Under the pieces are notes generated by a model. That model made no database searches. It saw only the letters and a program-made list of their open reading frames with translations, and was not told the DNA's origin. Positions 48,801 through 59,930 of a stretch of DNA of 64,000 bases are shown in pieces (positions within the stretch are counted from its first letter, which is position 1; the number at the start of each line of letters is the position of its first letter). The position numbers and the translations under genes were made by a program. The DNA is taken from contig JAALGY010000012.1 in assembly GCA_032358165.1 (NCBI GenBank), forward strand, positions 1,054,001-1,118,000, written 5' to 3'. The DNA comes from Diplosphaera chodatii. Taxonomy: Eukaryota; Chlorophyta; Trebouxiophyceae; Prasiolales; Stichococcaceae.

Positions 48801-49609
48801 ACAGCAATGCAATGGACATGGGATGGATTATTAATCACTCCTGACTGGAGCACCCAGTACCACGGTCTTACGGTGCCCACCAGCAGTTTCAGCTCATGGT
48901 GGTCGATGAGCTCTGCCAGGTCCCCGCGCAGAAACTCCTGCCGCACCGCCTCGCTGCGTGCATTGCGCAGCAGATGCTCCAGCACTGGGTCAACGGTCTG
49001 TGCTGAGCTACCGCCTGCAGCCATATGGGGGCCGCTGTAAGCGCACCACTGCTGTGCGATGAAGATGCCAGCGGTCCATGCAATCAGCATGCAAGCAGCA
49101 GCAGGCTCGCACCTGCTGTCCCATGGTTGCTGGATGCTGCGCGGGACGCAACTCGCGGGGCTGCTGCGGGCGACCATGTCCAGCGTCGGCGGAACACCAT
49201 CACAAACATACATGCAAACCCCAATGCATGGCGTCATGATGCATGCCGCCGCTGCCGGTGGCAATCCCACCACTTGAGGTGCTGGAGCTGGAGGCCCCGG
49301 AAGCTGAGGGACGGCCGAAGTCCGGCGGGCGCTGGACTGCTGACGCTACTCTGGCACTGGCCCACTCCGCTCGCGACTTGGCCTGTGCACGCACGGTGCA
49401 ACATGCTCAGCTACAGCAGCGTGGCTTACTTACTACCATGGGCTCCTGCCGGCTTAGTGTTAAACGAACTGGATTGAGCGCCGCAGAGTTTGCACGGCTG
49501 AATGCAGCATTGCCGAAAAACGGCATGTGCGCATTGACCATGTCAGTTGAGTCATGTCGCAGCTCACCGCCGAGGCAGCCTTGTCCTTGAAGCCAAATAA
49601 GGACTTCAT
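42893..49609 (-). CDS. OCRL/INPP5B-like inositol polyphosphate 5-phosphatase with ASH and RhoGAP-like domains
   Basis: It is expected to remove the 5-phosphate from PI(4,5)P2 on endosomal, Golgi or ciliary membranes, as animal OCRL does (family knowledge). Exon 1 ends at 49609 (MKSLFGFKDKAASA) and splices in phase to a Ser/Ala/Gly-rich region. The phosphatase domain spans about 48900-46200. It includes VGTYNVNGRKPPLG, VVIVGFQEIVPLNASNV, HIRGVQATSVGTGIMGYLGN, LALVVAHLSSGEAEGDELRR, the catalytic motif CLWLGDLNYR, FPPTFKFVRGT, PAWTDRVLWRS and SDHMPVAASF. An acidic insert (about 47930-48280) interrupts it. Exons near 46020-44850 look like an ASH domain (GTLRYSQQATCDIVLRNVGA, LFLAASGAYAPSFFGISL). 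The C-terminal exons (43970-42893) form a RhoGAP fold: ALTEYLRRPEVLQTPGLFV, VAATLLAFFASLPSVFM, EWAVFRHVAGLMRAALQPDN and ALSALLSDLWFG. The Arg finger of active RhoGAPs is a Val here. It ends FLALFLEPLQ. Confidence 0.85.
45873..45899. repeat. Pentanucleotide microsatellite (GTGCA)x5
   Basis: Five perfect copies of GTGCA plus a partial copy lie in an intron of the OCRL-like gene. Confidence 0.9.
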
Positions 49610-50404
49610 CTACGGTGAGCGAACCTGTGCAGATCACAATAGCTTGCAGGAAGTTTGCACACCCATGTTTGAGATCATGTCAAATGATGCACCCTCGGTT
49701 ATCCAACGCCAAAGCCAACGTGATACCTAGCTCGGCACCGGAGAGCCATCAGCATACCTGTGCAATAGACACATTGCACGTGTGGGCTCGACCCGGCAAA
49801 CATCAATGAGCGACAAAGTGAGCTGCTCCAGGGGTGCAGAGGCCTATCAATAAATCCTCCGATTGCCGCAGACCGGCACCCTGATGATCGCCGATCGCGA
49901 CCCCGGACGGGTGCGTGGGAGCCCCATGAGCCTCGCAGGGACATCACAACTGCCCAGCATCACGTTTCTGAGGCTGTGAGGATCGCAAGGGGTGTGCTGT
50001 ACGAGTTGAGCGCATCGGCGGCGGTCGAGTGGCAAATGCTCATATATTCTTCGGTGGGGCAAACGCGCACATTGCAGGGTGCAGCTTTTTGTTGGATCTG
50101 ACAGCGGCAGATGGAGCTCCTTTGCAGAGCAAGCGTCCGGCCATTCGTAGTTTGCCTGGAGGTGTTTCAAAGCACGCCGTGAATTTGGCATCCGAAGCAC
50201 CCACGTAGCTGCAGGCTGGGCACGACAAGCCAGCATTACCCGCCTGCATGTATCGGCAAAGGGTTGGAGACTATTATGTTGGACGTACGATAGGCGAGGT
50301 AACCATGTCTGTGCCTGCGCATGCTCCATTGCTGCATTGCCTATAGCAGATGGGCGGCATGCATTGCAGTACATCACCAACGCTGATGCCCTGCGGTTAT
50401 CCAG
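49610..50404. promoter_or_regulatory. Divergent region between OCRL-like and CIPK genes, with missing CIPK 5' exon
   Basis: The OCRL-like ATG at 49609 faces the CIPK gene, whose first recognised exon starts at 50405. The 0.8 kb between must hold both promoters and the unlocated CIPK start exon, which should encode the residues before GTFAKV. I could not find a phased ATG exon with a kinase subdomain I pattern. Confidence 0.4.
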
Positions 50405-53400
50405 GGCACGTTCGCGAAGGTCAAGTATGGCCAGCATGTCGAGACGGGGGAGACAGTCGCCATCAAGGTGCGATGCCAGCGCTTAATAGGGTTGTACATC
50501 AGCAGGCGGCTCAGCCTTGACAACGGCCGTGAGATGCAGGGCGTCACAGTATTAATCCTTACCCTGGAACACTTTCCTCTCATGCCAGAGCAGAGAGAGG
50601 CAGACAGGCGGCTCTGGTCATCCGCTGCCACACTGGCGTGACACCGGCATGGCAATGGAGCAAGGACAGAGACGCAGGGCTTTGCTGACGCAGCGTCTTG
50701 GGCTGACCATTTTCAGGTGCTGGACAAGGAGATGGTGGAGCGCGCCAAGCTGGCGCCGCAGATCAAGAAGGAGATCGCGATCATGCGGCGGCTGCGGCAC
50801 CCCAATGTCGTGGACCTGCGCCATGTCATGGCCACGCGCTCGCACATCTACCTCGTCCTGGAGCTTGTGACAGGTGAGCTCCATGCCGGGTATGTATCTA
50901 CATCATACTGCGGGTGAGAGACAACAGAGCATCCCCATCTTCATGTTCCTGTCAGTCTTGATTGTGGATGCTGCTGTTGTGCAGGCGGGGAGCTGTTTGA
51001 ACGGGTGGCGGGGAGCGGCCCGCTGCGTGAGACGGAGGCGCGCCGCTGGTTCGTGCAGCTCATCGACGGCCTCGCGCACTGCCATGCCCGTGGCGTGTTC
51101 CACAGGCGAGCCTGCAGCACCCGCCTGCAGAATATCCCGCACTTGTCGCAGATTGCCGCGTGGTCAGAAGGGGCTTTGCCAGTGTTGGTATGGGTTGTAA
51201 TCTATACATGGAAGTGTGAAACTTGGTGCAGTTCAGTACGTGAGCAGCCATGCTTTCTTATTTCTCGCTAGTGCATCCAAGCGGCGGAATGTCGATCCGA
51301 GGTTCTGGCGCGTGTGATCTTGATTGGATCAACCCAGGGTCGAGCAAACCCATCGTCATTTCCGAGCAGGGACCTGAAGCTGGAGAACATACTGCTGACA
51401 GCAGACGGCGATGTGAAGCTGTCCGACTTTGGGCTGGGCGCCGTGCGGGAGGCAGCAGCAGAGTCCCACCTGCTGCACACAGTACGTCTTTGCAAGGTTG
51501 CACGCCCCAGCTTGCCACGCCATTCCAGATGCAAGGGATTTGCTGCACCAAGCCAATGTTTCCACCCCTGATACGTGGGTGCAGGTATGTGGCACCCCCA
51601 ACTACGCCGCCCCAGAGGTGCTGCAGCGCAAGGCATATGAGGGCGCCACCGCCGATGTGTGGTCCCTCGGTGAGCTGCTGGAGGATCGAGTCATGCCAGT
51701 AGGCCTGCTGAGTGTGTCAAGCGACTGACTTCCAGCAGCCGGGCGCATGTGTTGACCTTCTGCTTTGAGTCGCAGGCGTATGCCTCTACATCATGCTGGC
51801 GGGGTGCCTGCCCTTTGACGAGCGCAGCGTCAGCGCGCTGCTGAAGAAGATAGCCGTGGCAGAGTATGAGATGCCCCCTTGGATCAGTCAGAGCGCCGCT
51901 GCCCTGCTGCGTGCCATCCTCACGCCAAACCCTGCAAAGAGGTGATGCGGACAAGCACAGACAGTTCAGTGCCGGGAGTGACCCTGTCACAGTTCGCTGG
52001 TTGTTTGCATTGTACTGTCAGCAGTAGCCCGGTTGTCTCTCAAAGCTCTGCAGGCTGCCATGTATGATGGGGTGCTTTGACTGTTTCTGCTTCCACCTTA
52101 CAGGGCAACCCTGGATGAGGTGCGGCAGCATGCGTGGGTAACAGCGGGCGGCCCGCCCATGCCGCCGCCGCGGATGCTGCCCGATGCAGACGACCCCGCC
52201 AACGAGTTCACGTTCAACGAGAACCCCAACTTGGCAACAGTGAACGAGCGCGCCGGCAGCAGCTCGCTTCGAGGCAAGTGTTTGGACGCTGTCAGTAGAG
52301 TGCCACCCAGAGTAGAGTGATGCCTCGAAGGGTTTCTGAGGGCATACATGACAGGGTCGCACTCTGTACTTTTTGCCAGCAACACTGGCAAATGCTGACT
52401 GTATCGCACTGCCACAGGAATAACCGACTCCCCGCGCGGCAAAAAGAAGGTCAATGCCTTCGAGCTGCTGGGCTCCGCCATGGACATCAGCAACCTCTTC
52501 GAGGTGATACACACGCTCTGGTCGCAGGGCTTGCAACACCTTTGTTCGAATGCAAAACTTCACACACCTTTGCGAATGTCACGCTCCAGGACGCTGCAAA
52601 TCCTGAGACTGCACACCATCTCGCCAAGCTCGAGAGAAGCTTGAAAGAAGCTGCTGGTGCAGCATTTGCCACTTGCTATAACCAGTTGCGACGCACACAT
52701 TCCATGACGCCTTGCAAGCGCCGTCCCGCAGCGCCGGCGCCCGGCGGAGGCGCCGCTGGTGCGGCGGGCCACCCGCTTTACCTCCCGCGAGGCGCCGTCG
52801 GACATCGCCAAGCTAGTGGAGCAGGCGACTGCGCGCCTCGGCGGCCGCTGCGAGCGCACCGAGTTCGAGTGAGCTGCCGGGTCCCTGGCGCTACAGGCCG
52901 ACGGCCCTGATATCACGAACACATCCCGTGCTGCCGACGTCCCTGTGTTGACGTCAGAGCAAGTGTGTTCCATCCCATGCGCTCAATGGCCAGGTCCGCA
53001 ACGTCCCACTTGACGCCTGCTGACACGTGAGGTCTGCCCCCGCAGCGGCCTGCCCAGCCTGCGGCTGACGGTGGCGGCGGGGCGGGGCCCGCTGACGGTG
53101 CTGGTGGAGGTGGGGGACCTGGTGCCGGGGCTGCGCCTGGTGCAGTTCCACCGCGCGCGCGGCGACTCCATCGACTTCTTCCAGTTCTACGGCGCGCTGC
53201 TGCCCCTGGTGGGTGCCCTGGCTGCGCTCTCACTTGTCACACGCATGTATGGTCTGGTGGGCGGCATGCAGAGGCTGTTCTGGGGGGCCAACAAGAGTGG
53301 TCTCTGGCGTCAGGCTGTTGTGAACCCTTCCAGACCCGATAGAGCATGCAGCAATGTCGCACGGGCATAGTGGTACAGTGACTGCCGGGCATGTCGAGCT

Positions 53401-54923
53401 GTCCAGCCTGACAAGTCTGCATCGTCGGGCGCAGGTGGCACACATCGTGGCGCGGGCGCCGAACGGGCAGGAGCCGCTATCGCCGTCTAACTCGGGAGCG
53501 CTTGCAGAGGCGGCGGCAGCCATCCCCATCACCCCGCCCCTGGAGCCCGCACCAAGCGGAGCAGCCATCAGCAGCCCGGCCGGCCCCGCAGTCCCAGCAG
53601 CCGCCCGTCCGCTCAGCCCGCTGAAGGACGGCAGCCCCCGCAGCCCGCTCGAGCAGGGCGGCGGCAGCAGCGCAGCCGAGCCTCACAGTGGGTCGCTGGA
53701 ACAGCCGCAGCAGCAGGCATCAGGGCTGCCTGAGCAGCATGCAGCATCAGCGTTGCCGCCATCCTCGCGGCAGCTGCCACCAGAGGCACCGACTGCCGGT
53801 GATGCGCCGCCCTCACTGCATCGCCCGTCGCCATTCTCGGCACCGGCTGCACAGCAGCCCCGGGCGCCTGAGCAGCGCCAGCCGCCGCAGCCGTCACCTG
53901 TGGCCGGCTCGAAACCCGCAGCACAGCCCATAGCGGTGCCTGCGCGGCAGCCACTTGCGGGTGCAGCATCAACCAACAGCCAGGTGCAGTACATGTTCAG
54001 TACAGTCTCATGAGCATCCTCTGAACTGGGTTGGGTGTCCTACCCTGTGGCTGTGCTCACATAGGCATGTGTCCCTGCTGTGCGTGTGCACTGCATGGTG
54101 CATTGCGCACCAGCTTCTGTCCTGGCCCGTCACAGGCCGCGCACTCTTTCAGCCCAAGCGAGCAGTACCTGGATATGCTGTCGGACGAGGATTTTGCTGC
54201 AGATGTGGAGCAGCTCACCCTGCACGAACCTGTCAGCAGGTGCACCTCGGACTGTGGTGCACACTCTGATGCTTGTGCTCGATATCTCCTGCCCCGCACA
54301 CATGCAGTCATACTGCTTGAACATTGTTTGCTGAATAGGGTCAATCCTCAAGGTCTGTTGGTCGCTCTTCACTACAGTGTCTTGGTTCTTGTTTCGCTGC
54401 AGCCCCAGCATGGCATCCTTTGGCAGCGGGTTCAACGACTACATCGACGGCATGAGGCCTCCGCGCTCATCGCTGGACGGCCGCAAGCTGACGTCTGTCC
54501 GGGGCCCTGAGAGCACCCCTGCCGACACCAATGGCACGTCCAGCGCAGGCAGGCCTTCCCACAGGCATTTCGTACTTCTGTAAAGCAGTCAGCACGGTTG
54601 CTAGGTGCTTGTCCTTGACCAGACATCGTGAGGGGTCTCAGCATACTTCTGTCGGCACGAACTTTGCTGGTATTGAAGGGTCTGAGCCAGCCGCCCTGGA
54701 TGCTGCAGGGGGCCATGGTGTAGACTCAGAGGCATCGCAGGCTCCAAGCGAGCCACTGCAGCCGCTGCAGGGTGCTCTAGGTACGCAACCTGGAGACAGG
54801 GGCAACAGCCAGGCAGCACTCCACATGAATGAGCTACGGGAAGGCAGCATGGATTGGAAGCCGTCTCGCGAGGTGCTGCAGACGTTTGGCGCCAGCAAGC
54901 GTGGTAGTGGTGATATTCCCTGA
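50405..54923 (+). CDS. CBL-interacting protein kinase (CIPK/SnRK3) with long C-terminal extension
   Basis: This is a Ca2+-signalling kinase activated by CBL calcium sensors (family knowledge). The first recognised exon (50405-50467) starts inside the glycine-rich loop, [21 protein letters not shown] in sense; the exon before it was not located. The kinase has [58 protein letters not shown] and [19 protein letters not shown]. The NAF (CBL-binding) motif reads [19 protein letters not shown] (52418-52503). The protein-phosphatase-interaction region follows ([52 protein letters not shown]; exons 52732-52868, 53046-53208). Ordinary CIPKs end about here, near 450 residues. This one continues with about 300 more: a Pro/Ser/Gln-rich stretch (53435-53983), an acidic segment ([20 protein letters not shown]) and a tail ending [11 protein letters not shown] at 54923. 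Two introns (51106-51369 and 52274-52417) have GC donors. The 54575-54625 splice is tentative. Confidence 0.88.
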
Positions 54924-56050
54924 TATCATTTGATGGTGCGTCATCGCACGGCAGTATGGCTTACAGTGGGGTGCTGTACGATAGTGAGGACCTTGACGCA
55001 CGGCTGCAAATATTGCAGGATTTCAATTTTGTATACCCGGTGTCCAACTTACGTTTACTCGTCTGTGGGTTGCGAAGTCTTACACCCTGCGTCTAGCGTC
55101 AGCATTCGAAGTGTCGAGGTCTGCATTCAGTAAAGGGCAGTGAGTACTGTCACCGTGCAGCAATGCGTGTTGCAGACGAAGACTTTGAGTGTGCAACCCA
55201 TCACTGAGATGCTATACCGTATGTGGCACCAGTGTGCGAGAGTATCTGGAGAAAGGCACTCGCAACACAACACATTGATACACATTTGCATTTACCAGCA
55301 TGTACTTACGGTGTGCCTGTCACATGTGTTTCAGTTCCGAATGTCAAGACGACGTCATAACCTAGCAGGTGCATCAAAATTGGATATGTCAACTGCACAC
55401 GTTCTCAGCCCGAGAGGACATCAAAATCAGTAGATCGCAGATATAGCTCAAAGCCTCACAACGGGGGTTCCGACCCAACAGTCACCATAACTCAGGCGCC
55501 GCGCCTACACTGTAAACTGTACTATTGCTAGAAAGAATGGAAGAATTTGCTGCGCCATCCCGTGCACTTTGTATGTGCCGGCAATCTGGAGGCCTGACGC
55601 ACGTCACAAAAGAAACGATGCAGCATTGCACACGGCGCTCTGATTGAGCTTTGTGCCAGGCATGCAATTCATGCATGAAGCAGCATTCGGCGGCCACCGC
55701 CCTACGTCTGACCCGTTGCTATGTGCAGCTATATTTGTCTACCCTGGTTGCCGTCCTCTTAGGCGGCCTAAGCAGCAGTCAATGTTACTGGTGCAGGTTG
55801 CAATCGTCCAGCTGTGTAGCCTGCGCTGGCCCCCTGCTGCTGAATGCTGCTGCGGCTGCTGCTCCATCTTTGTACAGTCGTCACGCTACTTTAGCAGCCT
55901 GCGCCCCGTCTGCAAGCAGCACCAAGACTGGTCAGCAGAGAATTGAACTCATGGCTAGCAACATCCTTGTGGCGAGCAACATCCTTTGCTGGTGTGTACT
56001 TGCAGTCGCCTGTGCTCGACAAAAGCTGAAAAGAGGGCAGGGGACAGGTG
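54924..56050. other. Convergent intergenic region, no gene recognised
   Basis: This 1.1 kb lies between the stops of the CIPK (plus) and the M43 protease (minus). It is locally less GC-rich than the genes. An open frame at about 55651-55940 encodes Cys/Ala/Leu-rich sequence without recognisable homology and is probably not a gene. Confidence 0.45.
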
Positions 56051-58710
56051 CTACACCTTGGGTTTCACTGTCGCACATTTGCCCCCACAAGCTTTTGGCA
56101 GTGTCCGTCTTGTTGGCTATAAGCCAGCACACAGGAGTGTCAGCCAAAGTGGCTCCGTCGCGGATGCCCATGCAGTCAGCCAGCAGTATGCGCTGCTGTA
56201 AGTCTGCAGGACAACAGATGAGAGATACAAACACACCTTCGGCTTGCCACACTTGCCGCCACATGCCTTGGGCAGGGTCCGCTTCACAGTTGGCTTTGGA
56301 GTTGGCTGCATGCATGAGGTACATAAGCATCGGCGACGCCTCGGTCAGCCAATAATGCTTGTCTAACCAGCTTGCAATGAGCAACAGTCAGATCATTTCA
56401 CAGCGGGTAGACACCAGGTTCAATTGCCACAGATTTGGGTATGCATCTCACCTTCACCTTGCCACACTTCCCGCCACAGGCCTTAGGCAGAGTCCGCTTT
56501 GCAGTCGGCTGCGTGATTCAGGTGTATTTGTCAGCGAAAACTTACTGCAAAACGGTGTGGCGACACGAATGTCACAAGTTCCAGCAACCCAGCACAACAG
56601 CATGCGTCGGCCACCAACAGCGCCCTTCACTGCAACGACCTTGGGTTTGGTCGGCGCCAGGGTCCTCTCCGTTGTGGGCCTCTTCTTCGTCGGCACTGGT
56701 GCCCTCGTCGGTGCCTTTTTAGTCGGCGCTGGTGCCGTCACCGTCGGACCGGCCACCTGCACATCCACCGTGGTGCGAACAGCGGTCAGACCGCAGATGT
56801 AAAAGGCACCGATGACAGTGCAGCGATGCACTCACAAACACGTTGCCAGCCAAGAGCCTGTGGCGTCGTGAGTCCCAGTGCTGCACGCTGCTCACGGTGG
56901 AGGGGACGGGTGCGCCGCCCGGAGCGTATGCCCGTGCGCCGGGCACCCTGCAGCAGTGCCATGCAGCCGGTGAGCACCTGCATGCGCCTGCCGCCCGCAT
57001 GCGAGGCATGACACCATGCTGCATGCGCTTGGGACACCAGACAAAACACGTCCAGGCGCCAGACGGCCACCTGTAGGCGTTCCAGCTGACGGCGATGCGC
57101 GTGGCCTGCCCCGTGGTCAGGGTGTCCATGCACGCGTCCGGCGGGTAGTCCAGGATGTTGCGATACACGTCCGTGCCCGCCTGGGAGGGGCAGGTGTCGC
57201 GCGGCGTGCTCACGCACCCATACTCGGGCTGCGCCTGCATGGTGGCAAGAGCAGGCGGTTGAGGTGCTCCTGTGCTGAGCGGCGGTCTAGGTCATTGGAG
57301 ACATCGGTGGCAAACGTATTGGTGCTGTGAACTCTCATCGGCTGATGCCGCTGGACAGCCCTGTGTGCACCTGTGATGCTGTGTCGGACACCCAGTCGTT
57401 CTTTGAATCGGTGCACCCGCCCTGGAAGGGATGGAACAGTCCGAACCTGCACAGGGGCAAACACGATTGCATGCCTGCTTGTGATGTTGAGTGCAACAAG
57501 GAGCCTTGCAGGTGGTGGGCTAGCTTTGTAGCCCTGCTGTCCGTCAGCAAATCCGAAGTACACCACAGTTTCTGCAAATACCATTTCACTGTGCAGCACA
57601 GCCGCAACCACGCTGACCCTCCACCGCCAGATGCTCACCAGTGACCCACTTCGTGCGTGGCGGTCATGCCCAGGTTGAAGCTGGGTGTGGAGCCGCCCGG
57701 CAGGGTGCCCATGTCAAAGAACACGCCGTCCTGTACCATGGCACACGACGGGCGCGTCAATGGTGTTGGCATGCCGCACGCGCTGGCAGAATCACTGCCA
57801 CGTTGCAGATCATCCAGCACCTCCAGCAGGCCTCTGGTCTCTGGGCTGCACCTGCTTCGGCGAGGCCGCGTACCACCAGGGGAACTGGCTCCAGCCCAGC
57901 AGCGGGTACGGCAGGTTCATGGCGTACAGGTTCAGCTCCTGCGCAGCACGGTACTGTCTTGCGCAGTGCAGAGCCAACTGCCCGCACACCTCGGCCTGCA
58001 TTTCAGCCCTGCAACCATGCAGTTGCATCCCTCTGAGCATTGCCGCACCTGCACGGTGCCCTTGTGCAGCGCGTTGGTCATTGCGGTCCACTCGGCGCTG
58101 TTCTGCCTGGCGGTGGACCAGGCTGCGTTCACGGTGCGGTCGGTGGACGCCAGCGTGAAGGTGGCCCCCGTCTGCGCGTAGTTGGTGTTGATCACCTGCG
58201 CGAGTTGACGACAGATGCCTTTAGACGGTGACGCATACCACATGTGCTGCCAGGCTGCACAGACTGGCTGCAGCAAACACTTACAAGGGTCGTTTCCTGC
58301 ATGTGAAATAGCTTGGAGGAAAGGCCCACCTCGATCTGCTTTGCGATCTGCGCATCGGAGGCGTCTTTTCCTGTGCTGCTCGACCGCACCACATGAAAGT
58401 GGATCTTCACGCTGATGCCTGTCGCCGGCTTGGCGGATGTATCTGCGGCTGTGCGGGCGTTGGCGGTTTCGACGCCTGTAGGCATGGCCGCCAGCCGCTC
58501 CCCTGCCAGCGTCTGGTTGGTTGTGCCCACCATGGCCTCCATCGTGGCATTGAGCTCCTTCTGGATCTGCTGGGCTGCGCTGAAGGACATCTCCGGCGTG
58601 CCGCAGACCCTCACTCTTTGCGCAGCTGCAAGGCTGCCAAACAGCGCCAGCTGCAGCGTCGCAGCCAGCAGCATGTGCGGGCTGCCACATGCACGCCTGC
58701 CGAGCGGCAT
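56051..58710 (-). CDS. Secreted M43 (pappalysin-type) zinc metalloprotease with three CGGKC tail modules
   Basis: The ATG at 58710 starts a signal peptide (HMLLAATLQLALFGSLAAAQ), so the enzyme enters the secretory path. A propeptide region follows (PATGISVKIHFHVVRSSS, NTNYAQTGATFTLAST). The metal site HEVGHWFGLFH is assembled across an intron (exons at about 57730-57648 and 57456-57366). Next come FQGGCTDSKNDWVSDT and, in the exon below 57240, EYGCVSTPRDTCPS, NILDYPPDACMDTLTTGQ and IAVSWNAYR, the met-turn region of M43 enzymes (here a Leu-Asp-Tyr run). After the catalytic domain is a Pro/Thr/Lys linker (PTKKAPTRAPVPTKKRPTTE). Three short phase-0 exons (about 56525-56452, 56312-56246, 56113-56051) each carry RTLPKACGGKC. 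The stop is at 56051. The likely role is cell-wall or matrix protein processing. The domain calls are firm; the substrate is unknown. Confidence 0.87.
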
Positions 58711-59930
58711 GCTGCCGGCTGATGATCACGGAGGTTTGGCTTGCAACGCGGCCGCCTGTTACTCTGACGTGCTGTGGCCGACGCTCAGCCCTTGGGCGCC
58801 GCCCGCGTCGCCTGCGGACCACGCAAGCTTTGCGTCATGGCAACAATCCAACCTTGAACAGGACGTGCAGGTGGTGCACTTCGCGTCCGCTGAGGCTGCT
58901 GACAGTCCGAAGGCATGCGTAATGGGCAGTTGATGCAGATAAATGCGCGGTGGCAGTTTCCGTAGTCCGAGTGCAGCCGGGGCTGCAGCTACACCTGGAA
59001 GTAAGGAATTGCTTCATGGCGTTGGACCGATTCTAACCCGCCGCTCGGCACTGCTGCCCCTTAGCGCAGGTAACGAGCGATGTGCAGTGCCAGGGGAAGG
59101 CTGCGGGGCTGTCAGGTTGCAAGATTCAATAACGCTGTCAAAGGCCAGGCAAGCGACTCCGGCATGCCCGGCCGGCGCGTGGCATTGCTGCAGCAGGCCG
59201 TCCGGTAGACTGTGATGCCTTAACTCAGTTTATTGACGATAGCGCGGGGCTTCAGGTCGCGCTGAGTCTAGGCGCAACTATGTGCCATGTGCAGTCCGGG
59301 CCACATGGGCCCCACTGCGTGTGCGAATACACCGAGACGGTCCCAGAGACAAACGCTTGCTTCCCCGGTGTTCCAGACGCTCACCTGAAAGAACAGATGC
59401 CGTCACGCCGCTGCGTCCGCTGATATTGGGTCCAGCAGCCCGTCCGTTGTGGCGATGTGCAGCCGCACCAGCCCGCACAATTTGCGGCAGATGATCACAC
59501 GCGTCAGAATTTTGGACTCTGTTTGCTTTGCAGCTCGTCCGTCTAGTCCTCGACCTAGCTACGACTTGAACTGCCGGCAAAACGCATGCTGGGGGCAATA
59601 CAACAGGTCTGATTGCACACAGCTGGCTGACTGTGGCCAAGGGGAATAGATTTCTATTCCCCTTGCTGTGGCTTTTGCAGAAATACATCGCTACCCTGGT
59701 CACATGTCTCGCAGGCACCAGAGAGCATGCAGCAACATTCGGTGCTACACAGAAGGACGCACTTTCTGATGCAGGCGGAGCCCTTCCTGTCTGTTGTGAG
59801 CTTGGGACCCGGCTGAGGTTGTTGCTTTGCAAAAGGCTGTCTGCTGGGTGGGGAGGCTTCTTGTGCAGACGCTCTCTCGGCTACAGCAGTAGCGATTGAT
59901 TATTGATAGCGGTCCAAACAGGTCTACACA
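58711..59930. other. Divergent intergenic region, no gene recognised
   Basis: This 1.2 kb separates the ATG of the M43 protease (minus) from the ATG of RIO2 (plus), so both promoters lie here. It contains a perfect inverted repeat at 59638-59665. Short open frames have no recognisable homology. Confidence 0.5.
59638..59665. repeat. Perfect inverted repeat, 13-base arms, 2-base loop
   Basis: The left arm CAAGGGGAATAGA at 59638-59650 is exactly complementary to the right arm at 59653-59665, with TT between them. It lies about 265 bases upstream of the RIO2 ATG. As RNA it would make a tight hairpin; as DNA it could be a dimeric protein site. Confidence 0.9.

Noticed and set aside
49860..50090. 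Open frame with VLYEL or RVERIGGG as the missing CIPK first exon
   Set aside because: RVERIGGG resembles kinase subdomain I, but the only donor there leaves phase 1 while the next exon needs phase 0.
55651..56355. Long plus-strand open frame rich in Cys, Ala and Leu
   Set aside because: No recognisable motif; its 3' part runs antisense to the M43 tail exons, and the 5' part shows no splice or codon support.
58835..59832. Several open frames of 60-184 residues between the M43 protease and RIO2
   Set aside because: No homology, no shared splice phase with neighbours, and irregular composition; treated as chance frames.
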